From NCBI GenBank assembly GCA_964590255.1, contig CAZPYA010000011.1:1-64000 (forward strand): DNA of 64,000 nucleotides, read 5' to 3'. Under the pieces are notes generated by a model, which saw only the letters and a list, made by a program, of their open reading frames with translations, had not been told where the DNA came from and did no database searches. This DNA comes from JAKIYB01 sp964590255 (lineage in GTDB: Bacteria > Armatimonadota > Hebobacteria > CAIYQO01). The position numbers and the translations under genes were made by a program. Shown piece by piece: positions 32,356 through 41,315 of the stretch. Numbering within the stretch: the first letter of the stretch is position 1; every line of letters starts with the position of its first letter.

Positions 32356-35022
32356 ATGCGTAGAATTGCCTGGCTATTATACTTGTGCGTCCTCGTCTCC
32401 GGCCTGTGTATCGCCGGCCTGCAGATGCGGGTTGCGCCGTTACAGGCGCAGGAGGACAGCGAGGTTATCGCCCCCAAGGACGTTGAGACCTGCCTGGGGT
32501 GTCATGGCGAGGCGCTCAACACCGCAAAGATGCAGGCTTCCGCGCATGGCAAACTCACCTGCCAGGACTGCCATCGCGGCGTCGACCGCTTCCCTCACCC
32601 GGAAAAAACTGTCGCGAAGAAGCCTGCCTGCGGCACCTGCCACGCGAAGGAGACGCGGCGTCTGGCCGCCAGCGTGCATCGCGCCTCCGGCAAGGCGAGC
32701 AAGCCTACTTGCCAAAGCTGCCACGGCGCCGCCGCGCATACCGTGCCCGTGACGCATACCCTATCAGCCGCGAAACAAGATGCGTCCTGCGTCGCCTGCC
32801 ATGCCGCCAGCGCCGCGAGCATGCGCAAGACGCCGCACGGGCAGACCGGATTGAGCGGCGCGCCGCGCACCACCTGCCGCTCCTGCCATACGCAAGACCC
32901 GCACGCCATCACCGCGCCGTCGGCGAAGACCGCGCAGACGGCCTGCCATACCTGCCATAACGATGTAGAATCGACCCTGGCGGGCAGCGTACACCGAGAC
33001 GCGGCGAAGGCCTGCGCCGACTGCCATGCCGGCAAGGTCCACGCGCTGAAGCCAGCAACGAGCCTCGCCGCCCATGACGATTCCGACTGCCGCCGCTGCC
33101 ACGCCGACGCGGCGCAGGCGATGACGGGCACCGCGCACGGCGGCCGCAACTGCCGCGCCTGTCATGATGCCAGCGTGCACGGTATCAAGCCGCCGGCGCG
33201 CTCCGCCGCCGAAAAATCCGCTCGCTGCGCCACCTGCCACGCGCAAACCGCTGTGGCGATGGCGAGCAGCATCCACGGAAAGGCAGTCCCGAAAAACGGC
33301 GCCAAAACGCCCACCTGCGTAACCTGCCACGGCGAGACGACGCATGCAGTCGGCCCCGTGGCGGCGCTGAAGGCGAAGCCGCGCGACGCCTCCTGCCGCG
33401 CCTGCCACGCCGACCAGTTTACCGCGATGCAGAGCAGCGTGCACGGCAAGGCGTTCGCTACCAGGGTCAAAGGGCAAAGCTGCTTCGCCTGTCACGGTAA
33501 CACCCCGCATGCCGTGCAGCGACTCAACGCTGGCACCACGGCGCAGATCGTCGGCGTGTGCAAACGCTGCCACGATGACAAAACCGCGATGCCGGGCACC
33601 AGCAAGCACGACAACCCGGACAAGGTAGCCGGCGATCATCCGACCTGCTTGAGCTGCCACGGAAAAAGCATCCACAGCATCGCGAAGCCGCCGACACCGA
33701 CGCGACAGGAACAGGTGAACCTCTGTGGCAAGTGTCATGCCGACAGCGTCATTATGGGTCGCTACGGCATGAATACGGAAGCGATGGATTCCTACCTGCA
33801 GAGCTTCCACGGCCGCGCAGTCATGCATTTCAAGCAGGACCAATCGGCAACCTGTACGGACTGCCACGGACTGCACGCGGTGATGGCGCCGGAAGCGAAA
33901 CCATCACCGGTAAACCCGGCCAACGTGGCGCAGACCTGCGGCAAGTGCCACCCTGGCGCGAAACTGAATTTTGCCATGTCCGGCGCGAACCATCTGCGCC
34001 TGAAAATCGAAGGCAACAAGATCCTGAAGATTGAAGAGCTGGCATTCATGTGGCTCATCTACGGCGCCATGTCCTTCCTCTTCATCATGGTGCTGCTCGA
34101 CCTGCGACGCAAGCTCTTTGACAAGGACTGCGTGCCGGAATGCGGTAAGCTCATCACGATCCTGATCTCCGCCGGGTTGCTGTCACTGGTCTTTGGCATC
34201 ATCTTCGCCTACCTGCGCATCCCGTATGCCTGGGTGCTGTGGGGAGCGTCGGTCGTTATCGCGATCGCCGCATACGTGCTGAACCACTTCCGCCGCAAGC
34301 ATCACGCGCCCGCCGCGCACGGCGGACGTATGTACCAGCGCTTCTCGCTGTCGCAGCGCTGGCAGCACGGCTTGCTCGCGCTTAGCTTCACGCTGCTGGT
34401 GCTCACCGGCTTCCCGCTGCACTTCGCGCATGTGGAATGGACGCACATCTTCCTGTGGCCCTTTGGCGGCCTGACAGGCGCGCGCATCGTGCACCGTATC
34501 GCCGGCCTGATGATGGTGACCAACTGGATCTGGCACCTGGGCTACCTGCTGTATCGCTGGAAGAAGGCGAACTTCACGCTGCGCTCCTGGTCGATGTTCC
34601 CGTCGTGGAAAGACGCACGCGACGTGGTCGACTACTTCAAGTGGGGCCTGGGCCTGCGCAAGGACCTGCCGCAGTGGGAACGTTTCCAATTCCGCGAAAA
34701 ATTCGATTACTTCGCCGACATCTGGGGCACCATCGTCATGGGCACCACTGGCATCCTGCTATGGTTCCCGGTGGTGCTGGGTAATCTGCTGCCCGACTGG
34801 GCCTTCGGGTTCGCCTATATCGCGCACAGTTATGAAGGCACGCTCGCGCTGATGGCGATTCTCATCTGGCACTTCTACAACACGCATTTCAATCCGGATA
34901 TGTTCCCGATGAATCCGGTGTGGTGGACGGGCACGATGACCGAAGAGGAAATGGCGCGCGAGCATCCGCTGGAAAAGGCGCGCATCGACGCCGAATCCGC
35001 GGGTACCACGGAGACGAAGTAA
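32356..35022 (+). CDS. 19-haem cytochrome c fused to membrane cytochrome b
   Basis: This 888-residue protein begins with a signal or anchor (to about residue 32). A periplasmic region of about 530 residues follows with 19 CxxCH haem-c motifs (first CLGCH, last CGKCH), many preceded by a His-Gly distal-ligand pair. The C-terminal ~340 residues hold seven hydrophobic helices; the last four resemble hydrogenase/formate dehydrogenase-type cytochrome b, with His in QRWQHGLL, IVHRIAG, WIWHLGYL and IWHFYNTHF. I infer a quinol-linked inner-membrane subunit that passes electrons straight into a periplasmic haem wire. It is first in a plus-strand operon with c-type cytochrome maturation and haem synthesis genes. 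Confidence 0.88.
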   Translation: MRRIAWLLYLCVLVSGLCIAGLQMRVAPLQAQEDSEVIAPKDVETCLGCHGEALNTAKMQASAHGKLTCQDCHRGVDRFPHPEKTVAKKPACGTCHAKETRRLAASVHRASGKASKPTCQSCHGAAAHTVPVTHTLSAAKQDASCVACHAASAASMRKTPHGQTGLSGAPRTTCRSCHTQDPHAITAPSAKTAQTACHTCHNDVESTLAGSVHRDAAKACADCHAGKVHALKPATSLAAHDDSDCRRCHADAAQAMTGTAHGGRNCRACHDASVHGIKPPARSAAEKSARCATCHAQTAVAMASSIHGKAVPKNGAKTPTCVTCHGETTHAVGPVAALKAKPRDASCRACHADQFTAMQSSVHGKAFATRVKGQSCFACHGNTPHAVQRLNAGTTAQIVGVCKRCHDDKTAMPGTSKHDNPDKVAGDHPTCLSCHGKSIHSIAKPPTPTRQEQVNLCGKCHADSVIMGRYGMNTEAMDSYLQSFHGRAVMHFKQDQSATCTDCHGLHAVMAPEAKPSPVNPANVAQTCGKCHPGAKLNFAMSGANHLRLKIEGNKILKIEELAFMWLIYGAMSFLFIMVLLDLRRKLFDKDCVPECGKLITILISAGLLSLVFGIIFAYLRIPYAWVLWGASVVIAIAAYVLNHFRRKHHAPAAHGGRMYQRFSLSQRWQHGLLALSFTLLVLTGFPLHFAHVEWTHIFLWPFGGLTGARIVHRIAGLMMVTNWIWHLGYLLYRWKKANFTLRSWSMFPSWKDARDVVDYFKWGLGLRKDLPQWERFQFREKFDYFADIWGTIVMGTTGILLWFPVVLGNLLPDWAFGFAYIAHSYEGTLALMAILIWHFYNTHFNPDMFPMNPVWWTGTMTEEEMAREHPLEKARIDAESAGTTETK

Positions 35023-35118
35023 TCGCCCCCTGGACGGATAAGTGCATGGATGCATATATCGACCGCTTACCTGTCGCAAAGTAAGTTCCATACTAATCAG
35101 CGTAGTGAGGGCAGTCGC

Positions 35119-35661
35119 ATGACTGAGTCAACGAACACACAACCGACGATCCGCTTCCCGTGGGGACCACTGACGGCACTCTACAGTGCCATCACCTTCT
35201 TCATGCTCGGCATCGACATGGCGCTGCTGCACCTCGGCTACCGCCATTATCACTTCATGGCGGTGATGCCGGTGGTCTTCTGCCTGGTGGCGACTATTGT
35301 CTCCGTCCTCACCGCCTTCTCCCGACGGCTGCGCAACGCTGCGTGGATTACCGGGGTGCTGGCGATGATTGTTGGCCTGGTGGGCACGGTCATCCACCTG
35401 GAAATCGCCTTCGCCAATCTGAAAGAGCTGACGATGGCGGTGCTGCTTGAACGCCTGGTCTTCGACACCCGTCCTCCGCTGGCCCCGGCGGCGCTGGCGG
35501 GCACCGGCCTGCTGATGCTGTTCGACACCTGGGCCGAGCGCTGGCCGATCCCGATGCTGGAGCGCGTGCTACAGGCCGGCGCGCGGCGTTTCCCCTGGCT
35601 GCGCCGCATGCTCGTGGACGAAGAGTCGGCCTCGTCCGTGCAGGAGCCGGCCACCCGGTAA
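35119..35661 (+). CDS. Small multi-pass membrane protein of the cytochrome operon
   Basis: This 180-residue protein has four hydrophobic helices at about residues 15-35, 45-68, 76-98 and 118-140, without CxxCH motifs. Several His residues (LLHLGYRHYHFMAV, VIHLEIAF) sit in or near membrane segments and could bind haem b or contact quinone, which is inference. It lies between two 19-haem genes, so a membrane subunit of the same complex is the simplest reading. No family was recognised. The ATG at 35119 is preferred; an upstream in-frame ATG lacks support. Confidence 0.65.
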   Translation: MTESTNTQPTIRFPWGPLTALYSAITFFMLGIDMALLHLGYRHYHFMAVMPVVFCLVATIVSVLTAFSRRLRNAAWITGVLAMIVGLVGTVIHLEIAFANLKELTMAVLLERLVFDTRPPLAPAALAGTGLLMLFDTWAERWPIPMLERVLQAGARRFPWLRRMLVDEESASSVQEPATR

Positions 35662-35705
35662 GAGCCGATGCCTCGTTGTTTCGCCTGCCGCCTTCTGGGG
35701 GTGCC

Positions 35706-37754
35706 ATGTTTAAGCGCCAATATCTCAATATCATCCTCTTCGTCCTGGCCGTGCTGGCCGGGACGCTTACGCTCTGTCTTACCCACGGCCGCGCCGATGA
35801 CGACGTGACAATGTTGGCGCCGTCCGATACCGAGTCCTGCCTGGGCTGCCACGGCGAGACGATCGACGCCGGACATTTCACCGCCTCTGCCCACGGCCGG
35901 CTGGCCTGCCAGCTCTGCCATGCGGGCGTGGACCGCTTCCCCCACCCTGATGCGGCCACCGCGAAGATGCCGCAATGCGCTACCTGCCACCAGGGCAAGG
36001 CCACCGACTTGAAACACAGCGCGCATGGCCCGGCGCTGGCAAAAAAGGCCGGCAATGCGCGCTGCGAAAGCTGTCATGGCGGCAACCCACACACGATGAC
36101 GCCAGCCGGCAAATTGCCGGCGAACACGACGTTCTGCGCCCGCTGTCACAAAGATCAGGCGAACGGCCTGGCGAAGAGTGTGCACGCGCCCGGTAAAAAT
36201 GGCGCGACGCCGGACTGCGCCACCTGCCACGGTCGCGACGCGCACACGCTCACCTCGCCGAAATCGGCGCACATCGCTGGCGACGCCACCTGCTGGCAAT
36301 GCCACAGCGCGCAGGCGAAGGAACTGACCGGCAGCGCCCATGGCGCGCATGACGCGCAAAGCGGCCTGTCGTGCCTGGAATGCCACGGCGGCAACCCGCA
36401 CGGCATTGCCCACCCGGCGAAGACGACGACGGCCAACGCCGACGTCAATTGCAAACGCTGCCACCAGGACATCGCCGGCCGTCTGGGTAAAAGCGCCCAC
36501 GGCCACGCCGGGCCGAAGACCGGGAAGCAAATCGGCTGCTTCGACTGTCACGGCGCACAGCCGCACGCCATCGGCCAGGCGAAGAAGCTGACGGAAACCG
36601 AGCGCTCGGCACTGTGCGAACGCTGCCACGCCGACCAGACTCAGCACATGGTGGGCGGCGCGCACGGCCCGGGACGGTTGAAGGACGGCCGTCACCTGAA
36701 CTGCCTGAGCTGCCACGGCCACGATCAGCACGCTGTCACCCCGCCGTCGGCGATGGCGGCGCTGGCAAAGGAATCGTCCTGCAAGGCCTGCCACGTGGGC
36801 GCGGTGAAGACGCTGGCGCACAGCGTGCATGGCCGCACCGGAGCCCACTCGGATGCGAAAAAGCCCACCTGCACCGACTGCCATCCGGCGAATCCGAAAC
36901 TGATCTCCACCGACCCGGTAAACAACCGCAAGCAGGTGGAAACGGCCTGCGCGCGCTGCCACGAAGATTTGTCGCCGACCATGAAAGACGACGTGCACGG
37001 TCGACCTGACAAGGTCGCCGGCGACCACCCCACCTGTGTGTCCTGCCACGGCGGCGTCGGTCACGGCATCTCGTCGCCGAAATCGATGACGCCGAAGCAG
37101 CGCGTGGAGATGTGCGCGGCATGCCACCGCGACGAATCTCGCATGGCGCGTTATGGCATCATGCCCGATACCGTGCCCGCCTACGAGGCCACCGTGCATG
37201 GCAAAGGCGTAATGCGCCTGGGTCGCACCGACGAGGCCACCTGCACGCACTGCCACGGCCTGCACGGCATCCTGCCCCCCAGCGATCGACGTTCGACGGC
37301 ACACTCAAATAACATGCCGACAGTCTGTGCAGAGTGCCACAAAGGCAATGCGAAGGACTTCGCCTACTCATATGCCAGCCACTTCCGCTTCGAAGTGGAA
37401 AAATCCATCGTCATCCCGATGTCCCGCGTCTTCAGCCAGATTCTGGCCATCGGCGCCGGCATCGTGCTACTCGGACTGGTGGTGCTGGGATACCGGCAAC
37501 GCTTGTGCAGCATCGGCGACGTCAAAACCGCAGGACGCTTCCTGGAAGGCTTCAATGCACTCAGCCTGATGGCCTTCCTCATCGCGGTCACCATCCTCCT
37601 CTCTGTGCTAATTATGGCGCGCGTAGGCGAAGCCGATTTCTCGCAACACACCCAGTCGGCTATCTGGCTGCTGGGCCTGTGCCTGGCCTCGCAATTCCTG
37701 AAACGCGTATTGCCGCCGTGCGAACGGCCGAAACGGGAGACGCCCGAGGAGTAA
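35706..37754 (+). CDS. 19-haem membrane-anchored cytochrome c
   Basis: This 682-residue paralogue of the 32356 gene has a signal or anchor at the N-terminus and then 19 CxxCH motifs (first CLGCH, last CAECH). The motif spacing and flanking sequences are the same (DTESCLGCHGE, DRFPHP, DKVAGDHPTC, TCxxCHGLHG). Instead of the seven-helix cytochrome b module it ends with three hydrophobic helices and a short charged tail. It is probably anchored to the inner membrane facing the periplasm. The matched haem number suggests gene duplication followed by gain or loss of the b-type module. Confidence 0.88.
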   Translation: MFKRQYLNIILFVLAVLAGTLTLCLTHGRADDDVTMLAPSDTESCLGCHGETIDAGHFTASAHGRLACQLCHAGVDRFPHPDAATAKMPQCATCHQGKATDLKHSAHGPALAKKAGNARCESCHGGNPHTMTPAGKLPANTTFCARCHKDQANGLAKSVHAPGKNGATPDCATCHGRDAHTLTSPKSAHIAGDATCWQCHSAQAKELTGSAHGAHDAQSGLSCLECHGGNPHGIAHPAKTTTANADVNCKRCHQDIAGRLGKSAHGHAGPKTGKQIGCFDCHGAQPHAIGQAKKLTETERSALCERCHADQTQHMVGGAHGPGRLKDGRHLNCLSCHGHDQHAVTPPSAMAALAKESSCKACHVGAVKTLAHSVHGRTGAHSDAKKPTCTDCHPANPKLISTDPVNNRKQVETACARCHEDLSPTMKDDVHGRPDKVAGDHPTCVSCHGGVGHGISSPKSMTPKQRVEMCAACHRDESRMARYGIMPDTVPAYEATVHGKGVMRLGRTDEATCTHCHGLHGILPPSDRRSTAHSNNMPTVCAECHKGNAKDFAYSYASHFRFEVEKSIVIPMSRVFSQILAIGAGIVLLGLVVLGYRQRLCSIGDVKTAGRFLEGFNALSLMAFLIAVTILLSVLIMARVGEADFSQHTQSAIWLLGLCLASQFLKRVLPPCERPKRETPEE

Positions 37755-37950
37755 TTCAGTCTGCATGACCGTCGCCGGGTTGCGCAAACGGTTCCTACCG
37801 TGCCGCAATCCGGCGATTGTCATTTTTCCCGGTCATGAGAAATACGACTCATATTCTCGTGTAACTGCCCCGTTTCGTGGGAATTATAATGACACTCATG
37901 TAAAAATGGTGCGCAGCAAGCAAGCCCTAACGAATGGAACACTACGCCAT

Positions 37951-39303
37951 ATGGTCACAACCAAGCAACCGCCTGCGTCGCAGGCTGAACAACGTGAAAT
38001 CTGGCAGATGCCCTGGAACTGGCCCGAAGCGGTCATGCTGCTGGGTGGGGTCATCTACATCGCCTTTCTGCTGCAGTTTCTCGCAAATCGCCGTGGCATG
38101 CATCTGGCCATGCCCGTGCCCTGGAATTGGGTCGTCCCCATCGGCCTTGCCGTCATCGCGCTCGTTGCCGGTCTGCTCTGGCGGCGCGGGCCGTTCGTGC
38201 GCTGGCTGGGTGGGTTGCCCTTCGCGGTGACGGCCATCGTCATTTACACCGTGCTCGGCCTGGTGGGGATTCTCACCACGCAGGTGTCGGGAGACGACCT
38301 GTTGCGCGCTCTCGGACACAAGGAACTGCTAGCGAGCTTCGGCCTGCGCAATCTATACAGCTCGATCCCATTCCTGGTGGCGTCGATGCTCATTATCCTC
38401 AACCTCGCCGCGCTACTCGGGCGCCGCATCGCCCGGCCGAAGCCGGGATTCATCGGCTTCCTGCTTAACCATCTCGGGCTGCTCATCGTGATGGTGGCGA
38501 TGATCGCGGGAACGGCGCAGCGGGTGACGGTGAAAATCCCGCTCTTCCCCGGTGAATCCACGGACAAAGCTGTCGTCACGAAATTCGATCACATGTCCGG
38601 GCAGGAGAAGGTCGTCGCCAGCTATCCGCTGGGCGGCATGTTGACGCTGGACCGCTTCAATATCGACTATTATCCGCCCACCGCGCATCTGATGATCATC
38701 GATATGCAGGGCATGCAGAAAGGCACGGACGACTTCCACCGCGTCGACGAGAAAGCCGCGACGCCGGGCCATCAGTTTTCGGCATATGGCATCACGGTGC
38801 GAGTCGAAGCCTTTCTTCCCTCCGCCACGCCGAAGGACAACGGCGAATGGACCGCGTCGGATTCCGCGCGCGGCATGCCGGTGCTGAAGGTGGCGTATGA
38901 CGCGCCGGATGGACACGAGCATACGCAGTGGCTGACGGAAGGCATGCATAACCCGCTGAAGATTGGCGACAACTATTTCGTCATGATGCAGACGCAGGCG
39001 GAACCGAAACGCTACCAGTCCTTTGTGACGGTGAAGAGCGGCGCCGGCGTGACGACGAAGCAAACCATTGAAGTCAACAAGCCGCTGCGCCTCGGACAAT
39101 GGTGGCTGTACCAGAGCTCATACGGCACCGACCAGTTCCGCGGGCAGTATACGGTGCTCGAAGCCTGGCAAGATCCGGCGATGATGCCGATTTATCTCGG
39201 CATGCTCTGCATGGTGCTGGGCGCCTTTGTCTCGATGTGGTTCACGCCGCGGCGCCGCCTGGCGCGCCAGGAAGAGACGACGCCTGAGGAGGACGCCCAA
39301 TGA
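37951..39303 (+). CDS. resB: Cytochrome c biogenesis protein ResB (system II)
   Basis: This 450-residue ResB/Ccs1 protein works with CcsA to export haem and attach it to CxxCH motifs. Three or four N-terminal hydrophobic helices (LLGGVIYIAFLLQFLA…), a large exterior domain with LPLFPGE-type and 'LRLGQWWLYQSSYG' features, and a last helix (MPIYLGMLCMVLGAFVSMWF) match the family. The ATG at 37951 is preferred; the frame extends upstream through a 196-base spacer with a TATAAT at 37885-37890. The stop overlaps ccsA by ATGA. Confidence 0.85.
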   Translation: MVTTKQPPASQAEQREIWQMPWNWPEAVMLLGGVIYIAFLLQFLANRRGMHLAMPVPWNWVVPIGLAVIALVAGLLWRRGPFVRWLGGLPFAVTAIVIYTVLGLVGILTTQVSGDDLLRALGHKELLASFGLRNLYSSIPFLVASMLIILNLAALLGRRIARPKPGFIGFLLNHLGLLIVMVAMIAGTAQRVTVKIPLFPGESTDKAVVTKFDHMSGQEKVVASYPLGGMLTLDRFNIDYYPPTAHLMIIDMQGMQKGTDDFHRVDEKAATPGHQFSAYGITVRVEAFLPSATPKDNGEWTASDSARGMPVLKVAYDAPDGHEHTQWLTEGMHNPLKIGDNYFVMMQTQAEPKRYQSFVTVKSGAGVTTKQTIEVNKPLRLGQWWLYQSSYGTDQFRGQYTVLEAWQDPAMMPIYLGMLCMVLGAFVSMWFTPRRRLARQEETTPEEDAQ

Positions 39304-40106
39304 CCACCACGCACGCATTCGACACCACTGGCATCATTATTTTGGCCATCTGGGTTATCGCGTTGGTCGGCTATATCCCCGCGGTCCATCGCCGCATGCG
39401 CTGGACCGTCAGCGCAGTCCCGCTGCTCATTGGCTGGACCTATCTCGCCTGGTATCTGGGCGCGCAGTGGGTGGCGCTGGGGCACCCGCCCATGCGCAAT
39501 ATCAGCCAGACGATGCTCTGGGCAGCCTTCTTCCTGCCGCTCATCACTCTGGGCATCGAGCTCTTCGCGAAGACGCGCATCCAGGCCATTCCCGCCATCA
39601 TCGTAGGCAGCGCCTTCGTCATCGGCGTGATCAAAAAGGGCGAGGTGCCGAACGCCATGCTGCCGCCGGCGCTGCAGAGTCCGTGGTTCGCGCCGCACGT
39701 GCTCGTCTACATGATTGCCTACGCGGCCATCTGCGTGGCTGCGGTGCTGGCGCTGGTGCATCTGGTGACGCCGTTGGCGCGCACGCTGCGCGCGGAGTCC
39801 GATGCCATCGGCGTTACCCGGCTGCTCATGCGCATCGCCTACCCGCTGCTCACGCTGGGCATGCTGCTGGGCGCGTATTGGGGTAAGATCGCCTGGGGCA
39901 CCTACTGGGGCTGGGATTCCAAGGAGACGGCCGCCTTCGTCTCGTGGACGTCGATGCTCATTTACACGCATCTCGACTATCGCGGCAAACTCTCGCCGCG
40001 CTGGAACATGGGATTGGCGCTCATCACCGGTTTAATGATACTCTTTGCGTGGATGCTGATTAACTTCCTGCCGTCGGCGAAAAGCCTGCACACATACGCG
40101 AACTAA
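39300..40106 (+). CDS. ccsA: Cytochrome c biogenesis protein CcsA/ResC (haem handling)
   Basis: This 268-residue multi-pass protein has the tryptophan-rich haem-binding loop WGKIAWGTYWGWDSKETAAF, which identifies the CcsA/CcmC/CcmF superfamily. Conserved His residues flank it (APHVLVYMIAY, MLIYTHLDYRG). With ResB it forms the system II cytochrome c synthase. The ATGA overlap with resB implies coupled synthesis. A ResA or CcdA partner is not present in the window. Confidence 0.9.
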   Translation: MTTTHAFDTTGIIILAIWVIALVGYIPAVHRRMRWTVSAVPLLIGWTYLAWYLGAQWVALGHPPMRNISQTMLWAAFFLPLITLGIELFAKTRIQAIPAIIVGSAFVIGVIKKGEVPNAMLPPALQSPWFAPHVLVYMIAYAAICVAAVLALVHLVTPLARTLRAESDAIGVTRLLMRIAYPLLTLGMLLGAYWGKIAWGTYWGWDSKETAAFVSWTSMLIYTHLDYRGKLSPRWNMGLALITGLMILFAWMLINFLPSAKSLHTYAN

Positions 40107-40124
40107 CAAAGTGGGACGACGCAT

Positions 40125-41312
40125 ATGATCGGAATATCGAAACTCTACTGCGGCACCGTGGAAGCCTCCGACGTGCTGCGCTATGGCGCGCGGTCGAAAG
40201 ACCTGCCGTCGCACCTGCTGCAATTCTCCGCGGATAAGAAGCCGGTGGTGGTGTGGAACGTGGGCCAGCGCTGCAACCTGCGCTGCGTGCACTGTTACGC
40301 GCACTCGAAGGACATCGACTATACCGGCGAATTGAACCACGAAGAGGGGCGCGCGCTCATTGATGACCTGGCTGCTTTCGGCGCGCCGGTGATGCTCTTC
40401 TCCGGCGGCGAGCCACTCATGCACCCGGATATCCTGCCGCTCATCCGCCATGCCCGCGAAAAAGGCATGCGCGCCGTCATCTCGACGAACGGCACGCTGA
40501 TCACCCCGGCGCTGGCCGAACAGTTAAAGGAATTCGGGCTGTCGTATGTGGGCATCAGCCTCGACGGCCTGGAAGAGACGAATGACCACTTCCGCGGGGT
40601 GAAGGGAGCCTTCCGCATGGCGCTGGACGGCATCCGCAACTGCCAGGCGGTGGGAATCAAGGTGGGGCTGCGCTTCACCATGAACCGCCGCAACGTCACG
40701 GACCTGAATGGCATTTTCGACCTGCTGCGGGAAGAGCGCATCCCGCGCATCTGCTTCTACCACCTGGTCTACGCCGGCCGCGGCACAAAGATGCTGAAAG
40801 ACACCCTCCCCCACGAAGAGTCCCGCGCCGCCGTCGATCTCATCATCGACCGCACCGCGCAACTGCACCACGACGGCTTCCCCGCCGAGGTGCTGACCGT
40901 GGACAACCACTGCGATGGCCCATATCTCTACATGCGCCTGTTGCGCGAAGACCCGGCGCGCGCCGAAGAGGCGCTGCGACTGCTGCGCATGAATGGCGGC
41001 AACAGTTCGGGTATCGGCATCGGCTGCGTGAGTTGGGATGGCGAGGTGTATGCCGACCAGTTCTGGCGCCATTATCCGCTGGGCAATGTGCGCGATCGCC
41101 CCTTTAGCGCAATCTGGATGGATCGCTCCGACCCCATCATGGACGGCCTGAAGGACCGCAAAAAGCTGCTGACCGGCCGCTGCGGCTCGTGCAAATGGCT
41201 AGATATCTGCAATGGCAACTTCCGCGTGCGCGCGGAAGCGGTGACCGATGACGTCTGGGCGCCCGATCCCGCCTGCTACCTGACGGACCAGGAAATCGGC
41301 CTGGAGGAATAG
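40125..41312 (+). CDS. ahbC: AhbC, 12,18-didecarboxysiroheme deacetylase (radical SAM)
   Basis: This 395-residue radical SAM enzyme starts MIGISKLYCGTVEASDVLRYG, the characteristic AhbC opening. It has the SAM cluster CNLRCVHC near residue 50, LFSGGEPLMHPD, and a C-terminal auxiliary-cluster region with CGSCKWLDIC. AhbC converts 12,18-didecarboxysiroheme to Fe-coproporphyrin III in the siroheme-dependent haem pathway of sulphate reducers and methanogens. Its place directly after ccsA ties haem production to cytochrome maturation. Confidence 0.88.
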   Translation: MIGISKLYCGTVEASDVLRYGARSKDLPSHLLQFSADKKPVVVWNVGQRCNLRCVHCYAHSKDIDYTGELNHEEGRALIDDLAAFGAPVMLFSGGEPLMHPDILPLIRHAREKGMRAVISTNGTLITPALAEQLKEFGLSYVGISLDGLEETNDHFRGVKGAFRMALDGIRNCQAVGIKVGLRFTMNRRNVTDLNGIFDLLREERIPRICFYHLVYAGRGTKMLKDTLPHEESRAAVDLIIDRTAQLHHDGFPAEVLTVDNHCDGPYLYMRLLREDPARAEEALRLLRMNGGNSSGIGIGCVSWDGEVYADQFWRHYPLGNVRDRPFSAIWMDRSDPIMDGLKDRKKLLTGRCGSCKWLDICNGNFRVRAEAVTDDVWAPDPACYLTDQEIGLEE

Positions 41313-41315
41313 CTT

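Noticed and set aside
35250..37304. A 684-codon minus-strand open frame opposite the second 19-haem gene, and a similar one at 32764-33876
   Set aside because: They are the antisense of CxxCH-rich, high-GC coding sequence, with His/Arg/Ala-biased translation. The plus strand encodes obvious cytochromes.
37861..37890. Internal promoter before resB (TATAAT at 37885-37890)
   Set aside because: The -10 is perfect but no acceptable -35 is found at 16-18 bp; recorded in the resB entry rather than as a feature.
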